Positions 52,192 through 62,291 of a stretch of DNA of 64,000 nt are shown here, one piece after another (position 1 is the first letter of the stretch; each line of letters opens with the position of its first letter). The notes under the pieces are model-generated. The model searched no databases. It saw only the letters and a list, made by a program, of their open reading frames with translations, and was not told the DNA's origin. The DNA lies in the NCBI RefSeq assembly GCF_009725235.1, contig NZ_WJFC01000001.1, positions 62,001-126,000 on the forward strand, read 5' to 3'. A program made the position numbers and the translations under genes. Origin of the DNA: Scytonema sp. UIC 10036. GTDB taxonomy: Bacteria > Cyanobacteriota > Cyanobacteriia > Cyanobacteriales > Nostocaceae.

Positions 52192-52806
52192 CTAACCCTT
52201 TAAAATACCAACCAATATGCTGGCTAATTCTGTTAATTCTTCTGGAACTCGGTATAGCTTAAAATCTTCAATCACCTGTTTTTCTTGACGTTTGTATATA
52301 CCAAATCGCCAATCTTCACCAGTTGTGACTGCTCCAAATAAAATCGGAGTATCTGAAGTCGTCCATTGGTCTAGCGCTATTAACTCTACAGCTAATTGTG
52401 TAAAACCTCTACTTAAATCGGATTGCTTAGCTTCAATCACCAATAATCCTCTACCTCTATTAATATAGTAATCGAAACTACCTTTCAAGTAATCATTAAC
52501 GCTAACAGGATATTCAATATTCAACTGAGTTTCTGTTATTTCACAAACTTCAAAAAGAATTGGTGCGATTATAGCCTGTTTCCGTGCATCCTCGCTTAAT
52601 AGCTTAACGCGCCTTATATTCCGTTCAATAATCAGACCCAATCCTTCAGTTCTGTTCAAGTCCCATTCCGATTTAGGCAACTGCAATTTTTGTCTTTCAT
52701 AGGAACATCCTAGTTCTGCAAGAATATCCTCTGGAGAGAATGGCAACTCAAAATATTTACTAAATGTATAGCTTTGACCGGGTTGAAGAATACGCGGACG
52801 ACTCAT
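52192..52806 (-). CDS. PD-(D/E)XK nuclease-like hypothetical protein
   Basis: 204 residues, MSRPRILQPGQSYTFSKYFE at the start. GSFDYYINRGRGLLVIEAKQ-SDLSRGFTQLAVELIAL near residues 108-145 fits a PD-(D/E)XK core (Asp, then E-x-K in IEAK). After it come TPILFGAVTTGEDWRFGIY and a helical C-terminus. The N-terminal FSPEDILAEL is common in cyanobacterial proteins of this hypothetical family. It could be a restriction-type or repair nuclease. It stands alone. Confidence 0.65.
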   Translation of the reverse strand: MSRPRILQPGQSYTFSKYFELPFSPEDILAELGCSYERQKLQLPKSEWDLNRTEGLGLIIERNIRRVKLLSEDARKQAIIAPILFEVCEITETQLNIEYPVSVNDYLKGSFDYYINRGRGLLVIEAKQSDLSRGFTQLAVELIALDQWTTSDTPILFGAVTTGEDWRFGIYKRQEKQVIEDFKLYRVPEELTELASILVGILKG

Positions 52807-52846
52807 AACTCTTTAACTGAATCTGTTCTTGATTAATCAGACATCC

Positions 52847-52983
52847 TAATACTACAACGAGACTTTTACGAAGCAATGAATGTTTTAGACCCTGATTCAA
52901 GAAAAAGACGAACCTCAAAAACTGATATAGCCAGGGTGTGCGATAGCGAATCGCACCAAATTCGATCTCTTGTTGTAGTACTA
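52847..52983. repeat. Palindromic element, relative of 5546-5730
   Basis: TAATACTACAACGAGACTTT-TACGAAG at the left end and an imperfect complement (TCTCTTGTTGTAGTACTA) at 52966-52983. The left end shares ACAACGAGACTTT-N-ACGAAG with the element at 5546, so both belong to one family. No coding capacity. Confidence 0.45.
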
Positions 52984-53015
52984 CTCCCGAAACGCTCTAA
53001 AATTACCGATCTTTG

Positions 53016-53241
53016 TAGGGTGGGCACAGAAGCGCCCTGTCAAGGTGACTCATAAAATTTTGATTCAGGTGGCGATTTCTCTTGTTTTCTCTCTGCGTAC
53101 TCTGCGTACTCTGCGGTTCAAAAGTTATTTATTTAACCACAAAGGTGCAGAGTACGCAGAGCTAAGAGGAGGGAGAGCTATCAATTTCCCGAAGTTTTTA
53201 TCCACCTTGACAGGGCGCTTGTGGGCACTGCCCACCCTACT
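53016..53241. mobile_element. ~226-bp MITE-like inverted-repeat element
   Basis: The left end GTAGGGTGGGCA…AGCGCCCTGTCAAGGTG (from 53016) is mirrored at the right end (CACCTTGACAGGGCGCTTGT…TGCCCACCCTAC to 53241) with an 8-9 bp insertion. The core contains CTCTGCGTACTCTGCGGTTC and its near complement. It lies upstream of the chemosensory operon. Confidence 0.5.
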
Positions 53242-53544
53242 GTTTAGCTACTGTTTAGGTAATCTTCTTGCGGGAAGTGTGGGTTCATGCGGCTTCGCCA
53301 CACCTACGATGTTATCTTAAATCTTAATACTTAAAACCTCATGAGAAACCGGAAATATTACAATTTGTCAAAATGTATTTTAAATGACCAACTTTGGAAC
53401 TTGTCAAAGTATCTTTATTCTCCCAATGATGGGGAAATCATAGATAGATTTTCATTGTTGCATATTGCTTGTGTTATGCTGGTTTGCCTAATTGAGATGC
53501 TCTTACCCTGCTACTTCTAAAACCCGGAGATCGTGAAGTCTATA

Positions 53545-53570
53545 TTGACAAAAGTACGATAAAATATAAT
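53545..53570 (+). promoter_or_regulatory. Promoter-like sequence before the chemosensory operon
   Basis: TTGACA (53545-53550) and TATAAT (53565-53570), 50 bp upstream of the cheR start. The 14-bp spacer is shorter than the optimal 17, so the assignment is tentative. Confidence 0.3.
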
Positions 53571-53619
53571 TCGTGAAAAAATAGTATTTTTGGCTTAGCT
53601 CGTTTAGACAAGCTGAATC

Positions 53620-54885
53620 ATGACTCAGTTATCAATTGAGAATTTACTGAAACAGAAGATAGGCTTAGATCCGAGTACCCTTGGCTCTGTCACCATTAAG
53701 AGAGCAATTTCTCAATGCATGGTAAATTGTGGTTTGACTGACATAACAGATTACCTGGCACGATTGCAAACATCAACTCAGGAACTAGAACAATTGATTG
53801 AAATGGTAGTCGTGCCAGAGACGTGGTTTTTTCGGGACAGAGAACCTTTTGTATTTTTAAGCCGCTATGTCATGTCTGAATGGTTGCCAAACCATCGCGA
53901 TCGAGTCATGCGTGTCTTGAGTATACCATGTTCAACAGGTGAAGAACCATACTCGATCGCGATCGCACTGACTGAAGCGGGGTTAGCTACCAAAAATTTT
54001 TCTATTGATGCTGTTGACATCAGTAAAAAGTCACTCACCAAAGCAAGCCTTGCTATTTATAGCAGAAATTCCTTTCGAGGTAACAACAAAGAGATACGGG
54101 ATCGCTATTTTACCCAAGTTGGAGAGCAATATCAGTTGTACGACTCCATAAAAAATACCGTTAACTTCATACACGGTAATCTACTTGACCCCTCTTTTCT
54201 TATAGAGAAAGTTCCTTATGATGTAATTTTTTGTCGCAATGTATTAATTTATTTTAATAATTTAGCACAAAAAAAAACATTCCAAGCTTTGGAACGTTTA
54301 TTAGTAGATAATGGATTGCTCTTGGTTGGACATTCTGAAACACAATTATTAACCCCCAAATTTGTGACTATGCGACACCCTCTTGCTTTTGTCTATCAAA
54401 AGCAGGAGGATAAAAATCAGGAGTTAAAGTATGAAAGAAAATTAACAAATAAAAAAGAGCCTAAATTCAACCCGAAACTAGACGTGTCAATCACTTCAAC
54501 AGAAATTTTGAAGAAACCAAAAGAAGCGGAAACCATCTCCTTAAATAAGACAAAGAGTCATGATTCTACAAATGTCCCAACCTCTACCCTCAAAACTGCC
54601 CAAACTCTGGCGGAGCGAGGACAGTTACATGAAGCTATTAACTTATGTGAAATCTATTTGCATGAAGAACCAACCAGCGCAGATGCTTATCTTCTGTTAG
54701 GACAACTATGTCGAATACAAGGAAACGAACAACAGGCTGAACAATGCTTTCAAAAAGCGATTTATTTAGAACCAAATCATTATGAAGCACTTATCCATCT
54801 AGTCCTACTTAAAGAACGTCGTGGAGATATTGCCAATGCAGACGTTATCCGACAGCGAATTCAAAGACTGCAAAAAAATTTATAA
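53620..54885 (+). CDS. cheR: CheR-type methyltransferase with C-terminal TPR (WspC-like)
   Basis: 421 residues. The CheR domain covers residues ~1-265: VVVPETWFFRDREPFVFL, LSIPCSTGEEPYSIAIALTE (SAM motif), DAVDISKKSLTKA, DVIFCRNVLIYFN and LLLVGHSETQLL. A charged linker (~270-320) leads to TPR units (TLAERGQLHEAINLCEIYLH, LLGQLCRIQGNEQQAEQCFQ). It methylates receptor glutamates using S-adenosylmethionine. TPR-tailed CheR is the WspC form of alternative-function chemosensory systems. It is the first gene of a five-gene operon. Confidence 0.9.
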   Translation: MTQLSIENLLKQKIGLDPSTLGSVTIKRAISQCMVNCGLTDITDYLARLQTSTQELEQLIEMVVVPETWFFRDREPFVFLSRYVMSEWLPNHRDRVMRVLSIPCSTGEEPYSIAIALTEAGLATKNFSIDAVDISKKSLTKASLAIYSRNSFRGNNKEIRDRYFTQVGEQYQLYDSIKNTVNFIHGNLLDPSFLIEKVPYDVIFCRNVLIYFNNLAQKKTFQALERLLVDNGLLLVGHSETQLLTPKFVTMRHPLAFVYQKQEDKNQELKYERKLTNKKEPKFNPKLDVSITSTEILKKPKEAETISLNKTKSHDSTNVPTSTLKTAQTLAERGQLHEAINLCEIYLHEEPTSADAYLLLGQLCRIQGNEQQAEQCFQKAIYLEPNHYEALIHLVLLKERRGDIANADVIRQRIQRLQKNL

Positions 54886-54916
54886 TTAATAGAAAATTTG
54901 CTCATTTAAATTAACC

Positions 54917-56680
54917 ATGAATCAACTCCTACCTTTCAATAAAAAAAACAAGAGTTTAGAAGGACGTCTGTTCTTCGCATTCTTATTCATGGGGTTAATC
55001 GTATTAATTGTGTCAATAATTGGCTGGATAGCGACTAACCGGCTAAGCACCCACATCCACACACTGGGAAATGATGCTTTTCCCAGCGTAGTGAATTTAT
55101 GGAAAATCAAGGAAGGTCAGACTCAGATTCAGTCCTCAGAAAGGTCACAGCTCAATCCAGCAACCAGTCCGGAAACAAGGCAAAATGATTCAATCAGAAT
55201 TAAAAATGCTTGGAAGCAAATCAACGAAGGGTTTAGCGAATACGAAAAACTGACTCGCGATCCAGAACAAGATGAATTATATAAAACATTTCTGCCACTA
55301 TGGAATAAATGGAAGGAAGGCGAGCAGGAATATCAACAGCTGAATCAAGCATTTGAGAGGCTTGGTATCCTCAATCCTCGGCAAGTACAGATTAATTTAT
55401 TGACCAAAGGGAAAGCTAATTCACCAGAATTCGCAGCCGCCCAAGCAGCAGTTGAAGTGCTTGATAAGATGAATGAGCAAACAATAGCGAAGAAAGTCCC
55501 TACTTTTAAGGAAGCCACAGATGCACTGCTAGCACTCTTAACATATAACGAGAATTTGGCAGCAGATGCTCGGCAATCAGCTGCTGCTGATGTGAGACAA
55601 TCCACATTCTGGATATTAGGCGGTTTACTAGTTGGTCCAGTCGTAGCAGTGATTTTTGGTAAGTACTTTAGTAATACGATCGCTCTTCCATTGGGTGCCA
55701 AAATTGCCGGAGTTGTGGGAGTAGCAGAACGCATCTCGATAGGCGATCTCACCACTCAAGTCGAAGTCACCGAGGAGGAGGATGAAATTGGAAAATTACT
55801 CACCGCTTTCCGCGCCATGAGTCAAAATCTAAATTCGTTAATTCATCAAGTGCAGCAGTCTGGAGTTCAGATTACCACCTCAGCCACTCAAATAGCTGCC
55901 TCAGGCAAACAATTGGAAGCAACCGTGGCGGAGCAAGTTGCTTCTACAAACGAGGTTGTAGCCACAGCGAAGCAAATTGCCACAACTTCTGGGAAACTTG
56001 TGAAAACAATGGATGAAGTTGCTGAAACCTCGCAAGTCACTGCTGCGGCTGCAGATGACTCTCAAAAAGACCTCTCTCGCATGGAAGCAACGATGCGTAA
56101 GTTAGCAGGTGCTACGAGTGGGATTTCTGGGAAACTGGGAGTCATCAGCGAAAAAGCGAACAATATTAATAGTATTGTCACAACCATCACGAAAGTGGCC
56201 GACCAAACCAATCTGCTTTCTCTCAACGCGGCGATAGAAGCCGAAAAAGCCGGAGAGTATGGTATGGGTTTTGCTGTTGTCGCCAGAGAAATTCGTCGCT
56301 TAGCCGATCAGACAGCCGTCGCCACCTTGGATATCGAGAGCATGGTCAAAGAAATGCAATCAGCGGTTTCGACTGGGGTGATGGAAATGGATAAGTTCAC
56401 AAAAGAAGTCGAACATGGTGTTGAAGGTGTTCAGAATATCAGCATGCAAATCGGTTCAATTATTGAGCAAGTGCAAGTTCTGACTCCACGTTTTCAAATG
56501 GTAAGTGAGGGTATGGAAGCTCAGTCAGAAAGTGCTCAGCAAATCAGTGAAGCGATGGTACAGCTCAGTGAAGCTTCCTTACAAACCGCTGATTCACTGC
56601 GTGGGATTAACATTGCCATTGGGCAATTGAACGAAGCATCACATGGCTTACGTCAAGAAGTTTCTCGCTTTAAAGTCTAG
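54917..56680 (+). CDS. Methyl-accepting chemoreceptor (WspA-like)
   Basis: 587 residues. TM1 ~20-38 ([17 protein letters not shown]), a four-helix-bundle type periplasmic domain (~40-225), TM2 ~228-250 ([18 protein letters not shown]) and HAMP (~255-305, [20 protein letters not shown]). A cytoplasmic coiled coil follows with the conserved tip [38 protein letters not shown]. It senses an unknown extracellular or envelope signal. The next gene (CheW) follows 16 bp later. The lack of a C-terminal CheR-tethering pentapeptide is consistent with the WspA type. Confidence 0.9.
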   Translation: MNQLLPFNKKNKSLEGRLFFAFLFMGLIVLIVSIIGWIATNRLSTHIHTLGNDAFPSVVNLWKIKEGQTQIQSSERSQLNPATSPETRQNDSIRIKNAWKQINEGFSEYEKLTRDPEQDELYKTFLPLWNKWKEGEQEYQQLNQAFERLGILNPRQVQINLLTKGKANSPEFAAAQAAVEVLDKMNEQTIAKKVPTFKEATDALLALLTYNENLAADARQSAAADVRQSTFWILGGLLVGPVVAVIFGKYFSNTIALPLGAKIAGVVGVAERISIGDLTTQVEVTEEEDEIGKLLTAFRAMSQNLNSLIHQVQQSGVQITTSATQIAASGKQLEATVAEQVASTNEVVATAKQIATTSGKLVKTMDEVAETSQVTAAAADDSQKDLSRMEATMRKLAGATSGISGKLGVISEKANNINSIVTTITKVADQTNLLSLNAAIEAEKAGEYGMGFAVVAREIRRLADQTAVATLDIESMVKEMQSAVSTGVMEMDKFTKEVEHGVEGVQNISMQIGSIIEQVQVLTPRFQMVSEGMEAQSESAQQISEAMVQLSEASLQTADSLRGINIAIGQLNEASHGLRQEVSRFKV

Positions 56681-56702
56681 TTCTAGGAACTAACAGATGC
56701 AT

Positions 56703-57398
56703 ATGGAAGGAGTTCCCAATTCAAAAGTGCTCAATTGCTGGAATCAGATCGGTATTGCAGGCGATCGTTCTTGTCCCGAACTAAAAACCTATATTCGTTG
56801 CCAAAACTGTCCAGTCTATTCCTTAGCAGGGCGCAGTTTATTAGAACGTGAAGCGCCACAAGCATATATAGATGAGTGGACGAATCTAATCTCTCAGGAA
56901 AAATCTCTAGAGGTAGGTAATCGAATCGTCTCTATTGAAACGATAACAGTGGGCATCTTTCGAGTGGGACAAGAATGGCTGGCACTATCGACGCAATTAA
57001 TCAAAGAAGTGATGCCGAGATCTACTATTCACACCCTTCCACATCGCAGCAACAATATATTTTTGGGGCTGGTGAATCTTCGAGGTGAAGTTCAGATTTG
57101 TATCTCGCTTCAAGAGTTCCTGGGAATAGAAAATTCAGATGGCGATCGCCAAAAAACCAGCCCTGTCATCTATGAAAGAATGGTCGTTGTGGAGAAATTT
57201 GGCAATCGTTGGGTGTTTCCTGTTGATGAAATATATGGTATGCACCGCATCCACGCGATGGAACTAGGAAACGTGCCTGCGACCTTATCCAAAATGCCAG
57301 AAAATTATACACAAGGGCTATTTAACTGGAAAAATCAAAAGGTTAGTTACCTAGATGATGAATTATTATTTTATGCCCTCAGTAAAAAAGTTTTATAG
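56703..57398 (+). CDS. cheW: CheW adaptor with Cys-rich N-terminus (WspD-like)
   Basis: 231 residues from the ATG at 56703 (56697 also possible). The N-terminal segment CWNQIGIAGDRSCPELKTYI and RCQNCPVYS has four Cys arranged as in WspD. A regular CheW domain follows (FRVGQEWLALSTQLIKEVMP, LPHRSNNIFLGLVNLRGEVQ, DEIYGMHRIHAMEL). CheW links receptor and kinase. The Cys cluster could bind metal or sense redox state; its function is not established. Confidence 0.85.
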   Translation: MEGVPNSKVLNCWNQIGIAGDRSCPELKTYIRCQNCPVYSLAGRSLLEREAPQAYIDEWTNLISQEKSLEVGNRIVSIETITVGIFRVGQEWLALSTQLIKEVMPRSTIHTLPHRSNNIFLGLVNLRGEVQICISLQEFLGIENSDGDRQKTSPVIYERMVVVEKFGNRWVFPVDEIYGMHRIHAMELGNVPATLSKMPENYTQGLFNWKNQKVSYLDDELLFYALSKKVL

Positions 57399-57419
57399 TA
57401 AATTTTTATAAAATGACTT

Positions 57420-60317
57420 ATGGCTAATCACGATATGAGCAATTTCTCCATGCTGGATTTATTCCGCATGGAGGTGGAAGCCCAAGCAACAATATTAAAC
57501 GATAATCTCTTAGCCCTGGAAAGTAACCCCAACGTTAGCACAGAACTTGAAAGTTTGATGCGTGCATCCCATTCTATCAAGGGTGCTGCTCGTACAGTGC
57601 AACTTGATGCTGCCGTGAGAATAGCCCATGTTATGGAAGATTGCTTTGTCGCTGCACAGCAAGGAGCAATTACAATAGACTTGGCGGATCGAGTCGATGT
57701 GCTACTGCAAGGGGTTGATATGATTGAGCGCCTCTCTCAACTTAATGAGAGCGAGGTAGGTAACTGGCTAGCCGCCAATAAAGAGGAAATTGAAAGTTTA
57801 ATAACAGCCCTCTGTGCTATCTTAACACCGAATCAAGAAACACCTATTGAGAATGATTCTGTAACAAGAGACACTTCGCACATTTTTGGTTCCCAAAGTA
57901 CTCAAGTGTCCTCCTCTACAGAGTCTGCGGTGGAAATCCAAAATCTCAAATTGCCAGACGATGAGGATTTTTCCATGTTGGATTTATTCCGGCAGGAAGT
58001 GGTCAGTCAATCAGCAATACTGAAAGAAAGTTTACTAGAACGCAAAAATAACCCGGAGATTGATTATACTAGAGAACAGTTAGAACATTTGATAAAGGCT
58101 GCTCATACGCTTAGTGGGGCTTCCCGGATTGTTCAGATCGATGCCGCCTTTCGAGTTTCTCACGCTATTGAGCATTACTTCATCGCTGCTAAGGAAGGAA
58201 AATCCCCAGTCGGTTCGCACATTGATAATTGTCTCGAAGGCATTAATGTGCTCCTACGCATCGCGCAAGTCCCTGAAACCGATATAGAAAATTGGTCAGT
58301 TCAACATCAAGCAGAAATTGAAACCCTAGTCGCAGCCATCTCTACTATTCCAACGCAGAAAACTGAGGACAAGGAGACAAGGGGAAAAGACAATTCAAAA
58401 TTCAAAATTCAAAATTCAAAATTAGAAGTCTCTTCCTCATCTTCCCCTGCTTCCCCTGCTCCCCCTGCTCTCTCATCCACCATTACCTCATCTCCCAAAA
58501 CACCAGCCCCAACGACCACATCCACATCCATATCGCCCAAAGATATTGCAGAAATTCAAAAAGCGAAATCAGCAGACCGAGTGGTGCGAGTCAGCGCGGA
58601 TAACCTCAATCGCATTATGGGACTCGCTGGAGAATCTCTCGTAGAAGCAAACTGGCTACAACCGTTTGCCAGTTCCTTGCTAAGGCTTAAGAAAACCCAA
58701 GTTGAACTATCTAACCTTCTGGAAAAACTACAGGAATCCCTAGTTGGGGAAAACCTGAATGAGCGTGCTGCTAACTCGCTCTCGACTTCAAAGGTAAAGG
58801 CAAACGAATGTCGCCAAATTCTATCTGAGCGCTTGAATGAACTGGAATTATTTGCTCGTCGTTCTGGGAATCTTTCAGATCGTCTCTATCGGGAAGTTAT
58901 TGCCAGTAATATGCGTCCATTTGCAGATGGTGCTCAGGGGTTTCCTCGAATGATGCGGGATTTAGCCAGACGCCTGGGAAAGCAAGTGAAATTTGAAATT
59001 ATCGGCAAATCAACACCAGTAGATCGGGATATTTTAGAAAAGTTAGAGGCTCCCCTCACCCATATTTTGCGTAACTCTATCGATCACGGTCTTGAGTTAC
59101 CTGAAGAACGGTTGGCTGTGAAGAAACCTCCTGAAGGGACAGTGCGATTGGAAGCTGCTCATCGAGCTGGAATGTTGTCAATTACAGTCTCCGATGATGG
59201 TCGTGGGATAGATTTAGAGCGCCTGCGCCAAAAAATTGTCAGTAAGGGTATGGTCTCTGCTGACATGGCGGAGCAGTTAACCGAACCCGAATTGATGGAG
59301 TTTTTATTTCTGCCAGGTTTTTCCACAGCACAAGCAGTGACTGAGGTTTCTGGTCGCGGTGTTGGTTTGGATGTTGTTCAAAGCATGGTGCAGGAAGTAG
59401 GAGGGATCGTGCGAGCGGTATCTCAGTTCGGAAAGGGCATGAGTTTTCACTTACAATTACCTTTGACTTTGTCTGTGATTCGCACGCTGTTGGTGGAAAT
59501 ATCAGGGGAACCTTATGCTTTTCCGCTCACGCGCATTGACCGGATTGTCATGATTCATCCCGCTTCTATTTCCGTTGTGGAAAATCGCCAGTATTTTGTT
59601 TTGGATGAGCACAATATAGGATTGGTGGCGGCTCATGAAGTGTTAGAATTGGAAAATTATGATGTCCACTCAGAAGAATTACCATGCATTATTATTAGCG
59701 ATCGCTTGAGTCGTTATGGCTTGGTAGTCGATAAATTTCTCGGAGAGCGGGATTTGGTTGTGAAACCTTTAGTTCCCTGCTTGGGAAAGGTACCAGATAT
59801 TAGTGCTGTTGCACTGATGGATGATGGTTCTCCTGTTCTTATTGTCGATGTTGAAGATTTGCTACGCTCGATTGACAAATTGCTGAATGTCGGTTTAATA
59901 AACAAAATTAACAAAATAACTGGTAGCGGCATCACTAAACCACGCAAACGGATTCTTGTAGTAGATGATTCCATTACTGTACGTGAAATGGAACGGCAGT
60001 TGCTAGAAAATAATGGTTATGAAGTTGAAGTCACTGTAGATGGAATGGATGGTTGGAATGCTGTCAGGACAAATTCATATGACTTGGTTCTCAGTGACAT
60101 TGATATGCCCAGAATGAATGGGTTAGAACTGACGAGCCGGATAAAAAATCATCCCAATTTGAAGTCCGTACCTGTGATTATTGTTTCTTATAAAGACCGT
60201 CCAGAAGATCGAATTCGTGGTTTGGAAGTTGGCGCTAATTATTACTTAACCAAGAGCAGTTTTCAGGATAATAGTTTAATAAATGCCGTCATTGACCTAA
60301 TTGGCGAATCGCTTTGA
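57420..60317 (+). CDS. cheA: Hybrid CheA kinase with two Hpt domains and a receiver (WspE-like)
   Basis: 965 residues. Two Hpt domains are present: His51 (MRASHSIKGAA) and His229 (IKAAHTLSGAS; the usual Lys after His is Ser). A low-complexity linker (~315-375; SSSSSPASPAPPALSS) is partly encoded by a heptamer repeat. A dimerisation region precedes the ATPase (LRNSIDHGLELPEERLA, VSDDGRGIDLERLR, GRGVGLDVVQ). A CheW-like domain (~680-820) and a receiver domain (ILVVDDSITVREMERQLLEN, LVLSDIDMPRMNG) complete it. Phosphate likely flows to its own receiver and to CheB. No WspR-type diguanylate cyclase is inside the window. Confidence 0.9.
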   Translation: MANHDMSNFSMLDLFRMEVEAQATILNDNLLALESNPNVSTELESLMRASHSIKGAARTVQLDAAVRIAHVMEDCFVAAQQGAITIDLADRVDVLLQGVDMIERLSQLNESEVGNWLAANKEEIESLITALCAILTPNQETPIENDSVTRDTSHIFGSQSTQVSSSTESAVEIQNLKLPDDEDFSMLDLFRQEVVSQSAILKESLLERKNNPEIDYTREQLEHLIKAAHTLSGASRIVQIDAAFRVSHAIEHYFIAAKEGKSPVGSHIDNCLEGINVLLRIAQVPETDIENWSVQHQAEIETLVAAISTIPTQKTEDKETRGKDNSKFKIQNSKLEVSSSSSPASPAPPALSSTITSSPKTPAPTTTSTSISPKDIAEIQKAKSADRVVRVSADNLNRIMGLAGESLVEANWLQPFASSLLRLKKTQVELSNLLEKLQESLVGENLNERAANSLSTSKVKANECRQILSERLNELELFARRSGNLSDRLYREVIASNMRPFADGAQGFPRMMRDLARRLGKQVKFEIIGKSTPVDRDILEKLEAPLTHILRNSIDHGLELPEERLAVKKPPEGTVRLEAAHRAGMLSITVSDDGRGIDLERLRQKIVSKGMVSADMAEQLTEPELMEFLFLPGFSTAQAVTEVSGRGVGLDVVQSMVQEVGGIVRAVSQFGKGMSFHLQLPLTLSVIRTLLVEISGEPYAFPLTRIDRIVMIHPASISVVENRQYFVLDEHNIGLVAAHEVLELENYDVHSEELPCIIISDRLSRYGLVVDKFLGERDLVVKPLVPCLGKVPDISAVALMDDGSPVLIVDVEDLLRSIDKLLNVGLINKINKITGSGITKPRKRILVVDDSITVREMERQLLENNGYEVEVTVDGMDGWNAVRTNSYDLVLSDIDMPRMNGLELTSRIKNHPNLKSVPVIIVSYKDRPEDRIRGLEVGANYYLTKSSFQDNSLINAVIDLIGESL

Positions 60318-60340
60318 ATTTTGAATAATTTTCCCGAGTC

Positions 60341-61369
60341 ATGTTTATGAGAATAGCTATTGTTAATGATATGCCAAACGTAGTAGAAGCGCTAGAGTTA
60401 GTCTTGGCAGAAGTTCCAGACTATAAAGTTGCTTGGATTGCTTGTAATGGCACCCAAGCAGTGACAAAATGTGCAGCAGATACCCCTGACTTGATTTTGA
60501 TAGATTTGCTTATGCCAGTCATGGATGGGGTAGAGGTTACGCGCCAAATTATGAACAATTCTCCATGCGCGATTTTGTTGCTCACAGCTACTGTCAATGG
60601 GGATACATCCAAAGTTTTTGAAGCGATGGGGTATGGTGCATTAGATGCCGTACACGCACCTATTTTAGGCCATAGTGGACAAATCGAAGGTGGTGCAGGG
60701 ATTTTAGAAAAAATTGCGACCATAGGCAAACTTATTGGGAAAACGAGCAAGCCATCTAGGCGAATTCGAGAGCGTGGAAGTTTCCCATCCAAGTTTACCC
60801 CACCCTTGATTGTCATTGGTTCTTCTACTGGCGGTCCCCAAGCCCTTGCAGTTATTCTTTCTGGGTTACCAGCAAATTTCTCAGCTGCTGTGGTGATTGT
60901 GCAGCACGTCGATGAACAGTTTACCTCTGGCTTAGCTGAATGGTTAAACACTCAGTCACGATTGCCAGTTAAGCTGGCTCAAGTTGGTTCCCAGATACAA
61001 GTTGGGCAAGTTTTGATTGCTGCTACCAATGACCACCTCATCTTACAACCAAACTTGAGTCTCAGGTATACTAAAGAACCACGCGATTATCCTTACCGTC
61101 CATCTGTGGACGTCTTTTTTAAGAGTGTAGCTCAGCACTGGACCAGAAAGGGAGTCGCAGTCCTATTAACTGGTATGGGAAGAGATGGAGCTCAAGGACT
61201 ACTATCTTTGCGTTCTGCGGGTTGGTATACTATCGCTCAAGACCAAGCGACATCCGTAGTTTATGGTATGCCAAAAGCAGCGGTGGAGTTGAAAGCCGCA
61301 GTGGAGATTTTACCAATTGAGGCGATCGCAAAAGCTTGTGAAAAGCAATTATTGCGCCCAATCTTTTAG
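60341..61369 (+). CDS. cheB: CheB-type methylesterase response regulator (WspF-like)
   Basis: 342 residues (an internal ATG at 60347 is an alternative). The receiver domain starts [20 protein letters not shown]; the first acidic pair is Asn-Asp, as in WspF proteins, and the phosphoacceptor is Asp55 ([13 protein letters not shown]). The C-terminal esterase has Ser162 ([12 protein letters not shown]), His189 ([13 protein letters not shown]) and an Asp in [13 protein letters not shown]. It removes methyl groups from the receptor, giving adaptation against CheR. It ends the operon. Confidence 0.9.
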   Translation: MFMRIAIVNDMPNVVEALELVLAEVPDYKVAWIACNGTQAVTKCAADTPDLILIDLLMPVMDGVEVTRQIMNNSPCAILLLTATVNGDTSKVFEAMGYGALDAVHAPILGHSGQIEGGAGILEKIATIGKLIGKTSKPSRRIRERGSFPSKFTPPLIVIGSSTGGPQALAVILSGLPANFSAAVVIVQHVDEQFTSGLAEWLNTQSRLPVKLAQVGSQIQVGQVLIAATNDHLILQPNLSLRYTKEPRDYPYRPSVDVFFKSVAQHWTRKGVAVLLTGMGRDGAQGLLSLRSAGWYTIAQDQATSVVYGMPKAAVELKAAVEILPIEAIAKACEKQLLRPIF

Positions 61370-61799
61370 TGACTATTGCTGTATTCTCAGTCAATACGGA
61401 CAGGTTGCTCAACGGGGGGAACCCCCGCACGCAACTGTCCTCATGAATTTTGGGGCGATGACGATTCCATCTTTGCTCGGAGGTGAAGCAGCGCTGCAAG
61501 AGGGTTTCACTTCACGAGGCGACTGCTGAACCCGAAGGGCTTGCCCTTGGCTTTGAGGAGCCATTCCGGTCTTGGTGGTTTCCCCTGCATAGGAAATGGC
61601 GGTGGCAAAGATGGATGAGGAATCGCCCTTCGGGTATGTGCAAGGCACACGCTTCGCGAACGCAATCGCTTTATGAGGGAAACCCTCATGACCGCGTTGC
61701 TCACCAATTACAACGCGATAACACACAAACCAGATCTCCTTTTAACAGGATTAACTTTGTTAACGTTAACCACCTTATTTTTAACACCAGGATAGTTTT
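61370..61799. other. Structured non-coding region downstream of the IscB remnant
   Basis: Several GC-rich stems (GGGGGGAACCCCC; GAAGGGCTTGCCCTT; CGCCCTTCGGG) and long non-coding open frames on both strands. It is probably the 3' side of the IS200/IS605-type element that carried iscB, mixed with dispersed palindromes. No gene is supported. Confidence 0.35.
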
Positions 61800-62291
61800 T
61801 TAATTTAACGCCAGTGCCTGAATGTCAAAACTAGCCACCTCAATCGTAACTTCTTTGACTGGAACTACACTTTTTATTTTGTCAATAATTTTGTGATGAG
61901 TATCTAGTTTGTGCTGAATACTCGGAGCTAACCAATTATCTTTACGCCTACGATTGTCAAATCTTGGTGCGCGATATCTTTTTCTATTTCGACGTTGGCA
62001 ACGATATTTTTTCCGTTCTGTCATCCTTTCGGACATACCTTTTAACATCCAAACTTCGCCACCAATCAATTCTTCTTTTTCGTTTACTACGCTATAGCCT
62101 ATATTTTGATAGCCAGCATCAATCCCCAAATTTCCTGCTTGAGTATAACCACTAGAACCATAAATTAAAGAGATGGTAAATGGATCGCGACTAGAAATTT
62201 TGGCTTTTCCTTCCTTCAAAAGCAACCGAGCTTTACGGGGAGAGGTCGGCATTAATGGTTTACCATATTTGTTGACAACGTAGACTTTCAT
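61800..62291 (-). pseudogene. iscB: IscB (RNA-guided nuclease of IS200/IS605 elements), C-terminally truncated
   Basis: 163 residues from the ATG at 62291. The PLMP domain is present (VYVVNKYGKPLMPTSPRKAR, LLLKEGKAKI), then RuvC-I (LGIDAGYQNIGYSVV) and the Arg-rich bridge helix (RMTERKKYRCQRRNRKRYRA). The sequence reaches RuvC-II (VTIEVASFDIQ) and ends ALALN-stop. Full IscB proteins have ~400-490 residues, including HNH and RuvC-III, so it cannot cleave as a normal IscB. IsrB also lacks HNH but keeps all RuvC parts, which this does not. A longer frame to 62357 enters the RNA leader and is unlikely. Confidence 0.8.

Noticed and set aside
61409..61803. ORFs of ~105 residues on both strands after the chemosensory operon
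   Set aside because: Both strands are open across GC-rich palindromes; composition is not protein-like and no motif is seen.
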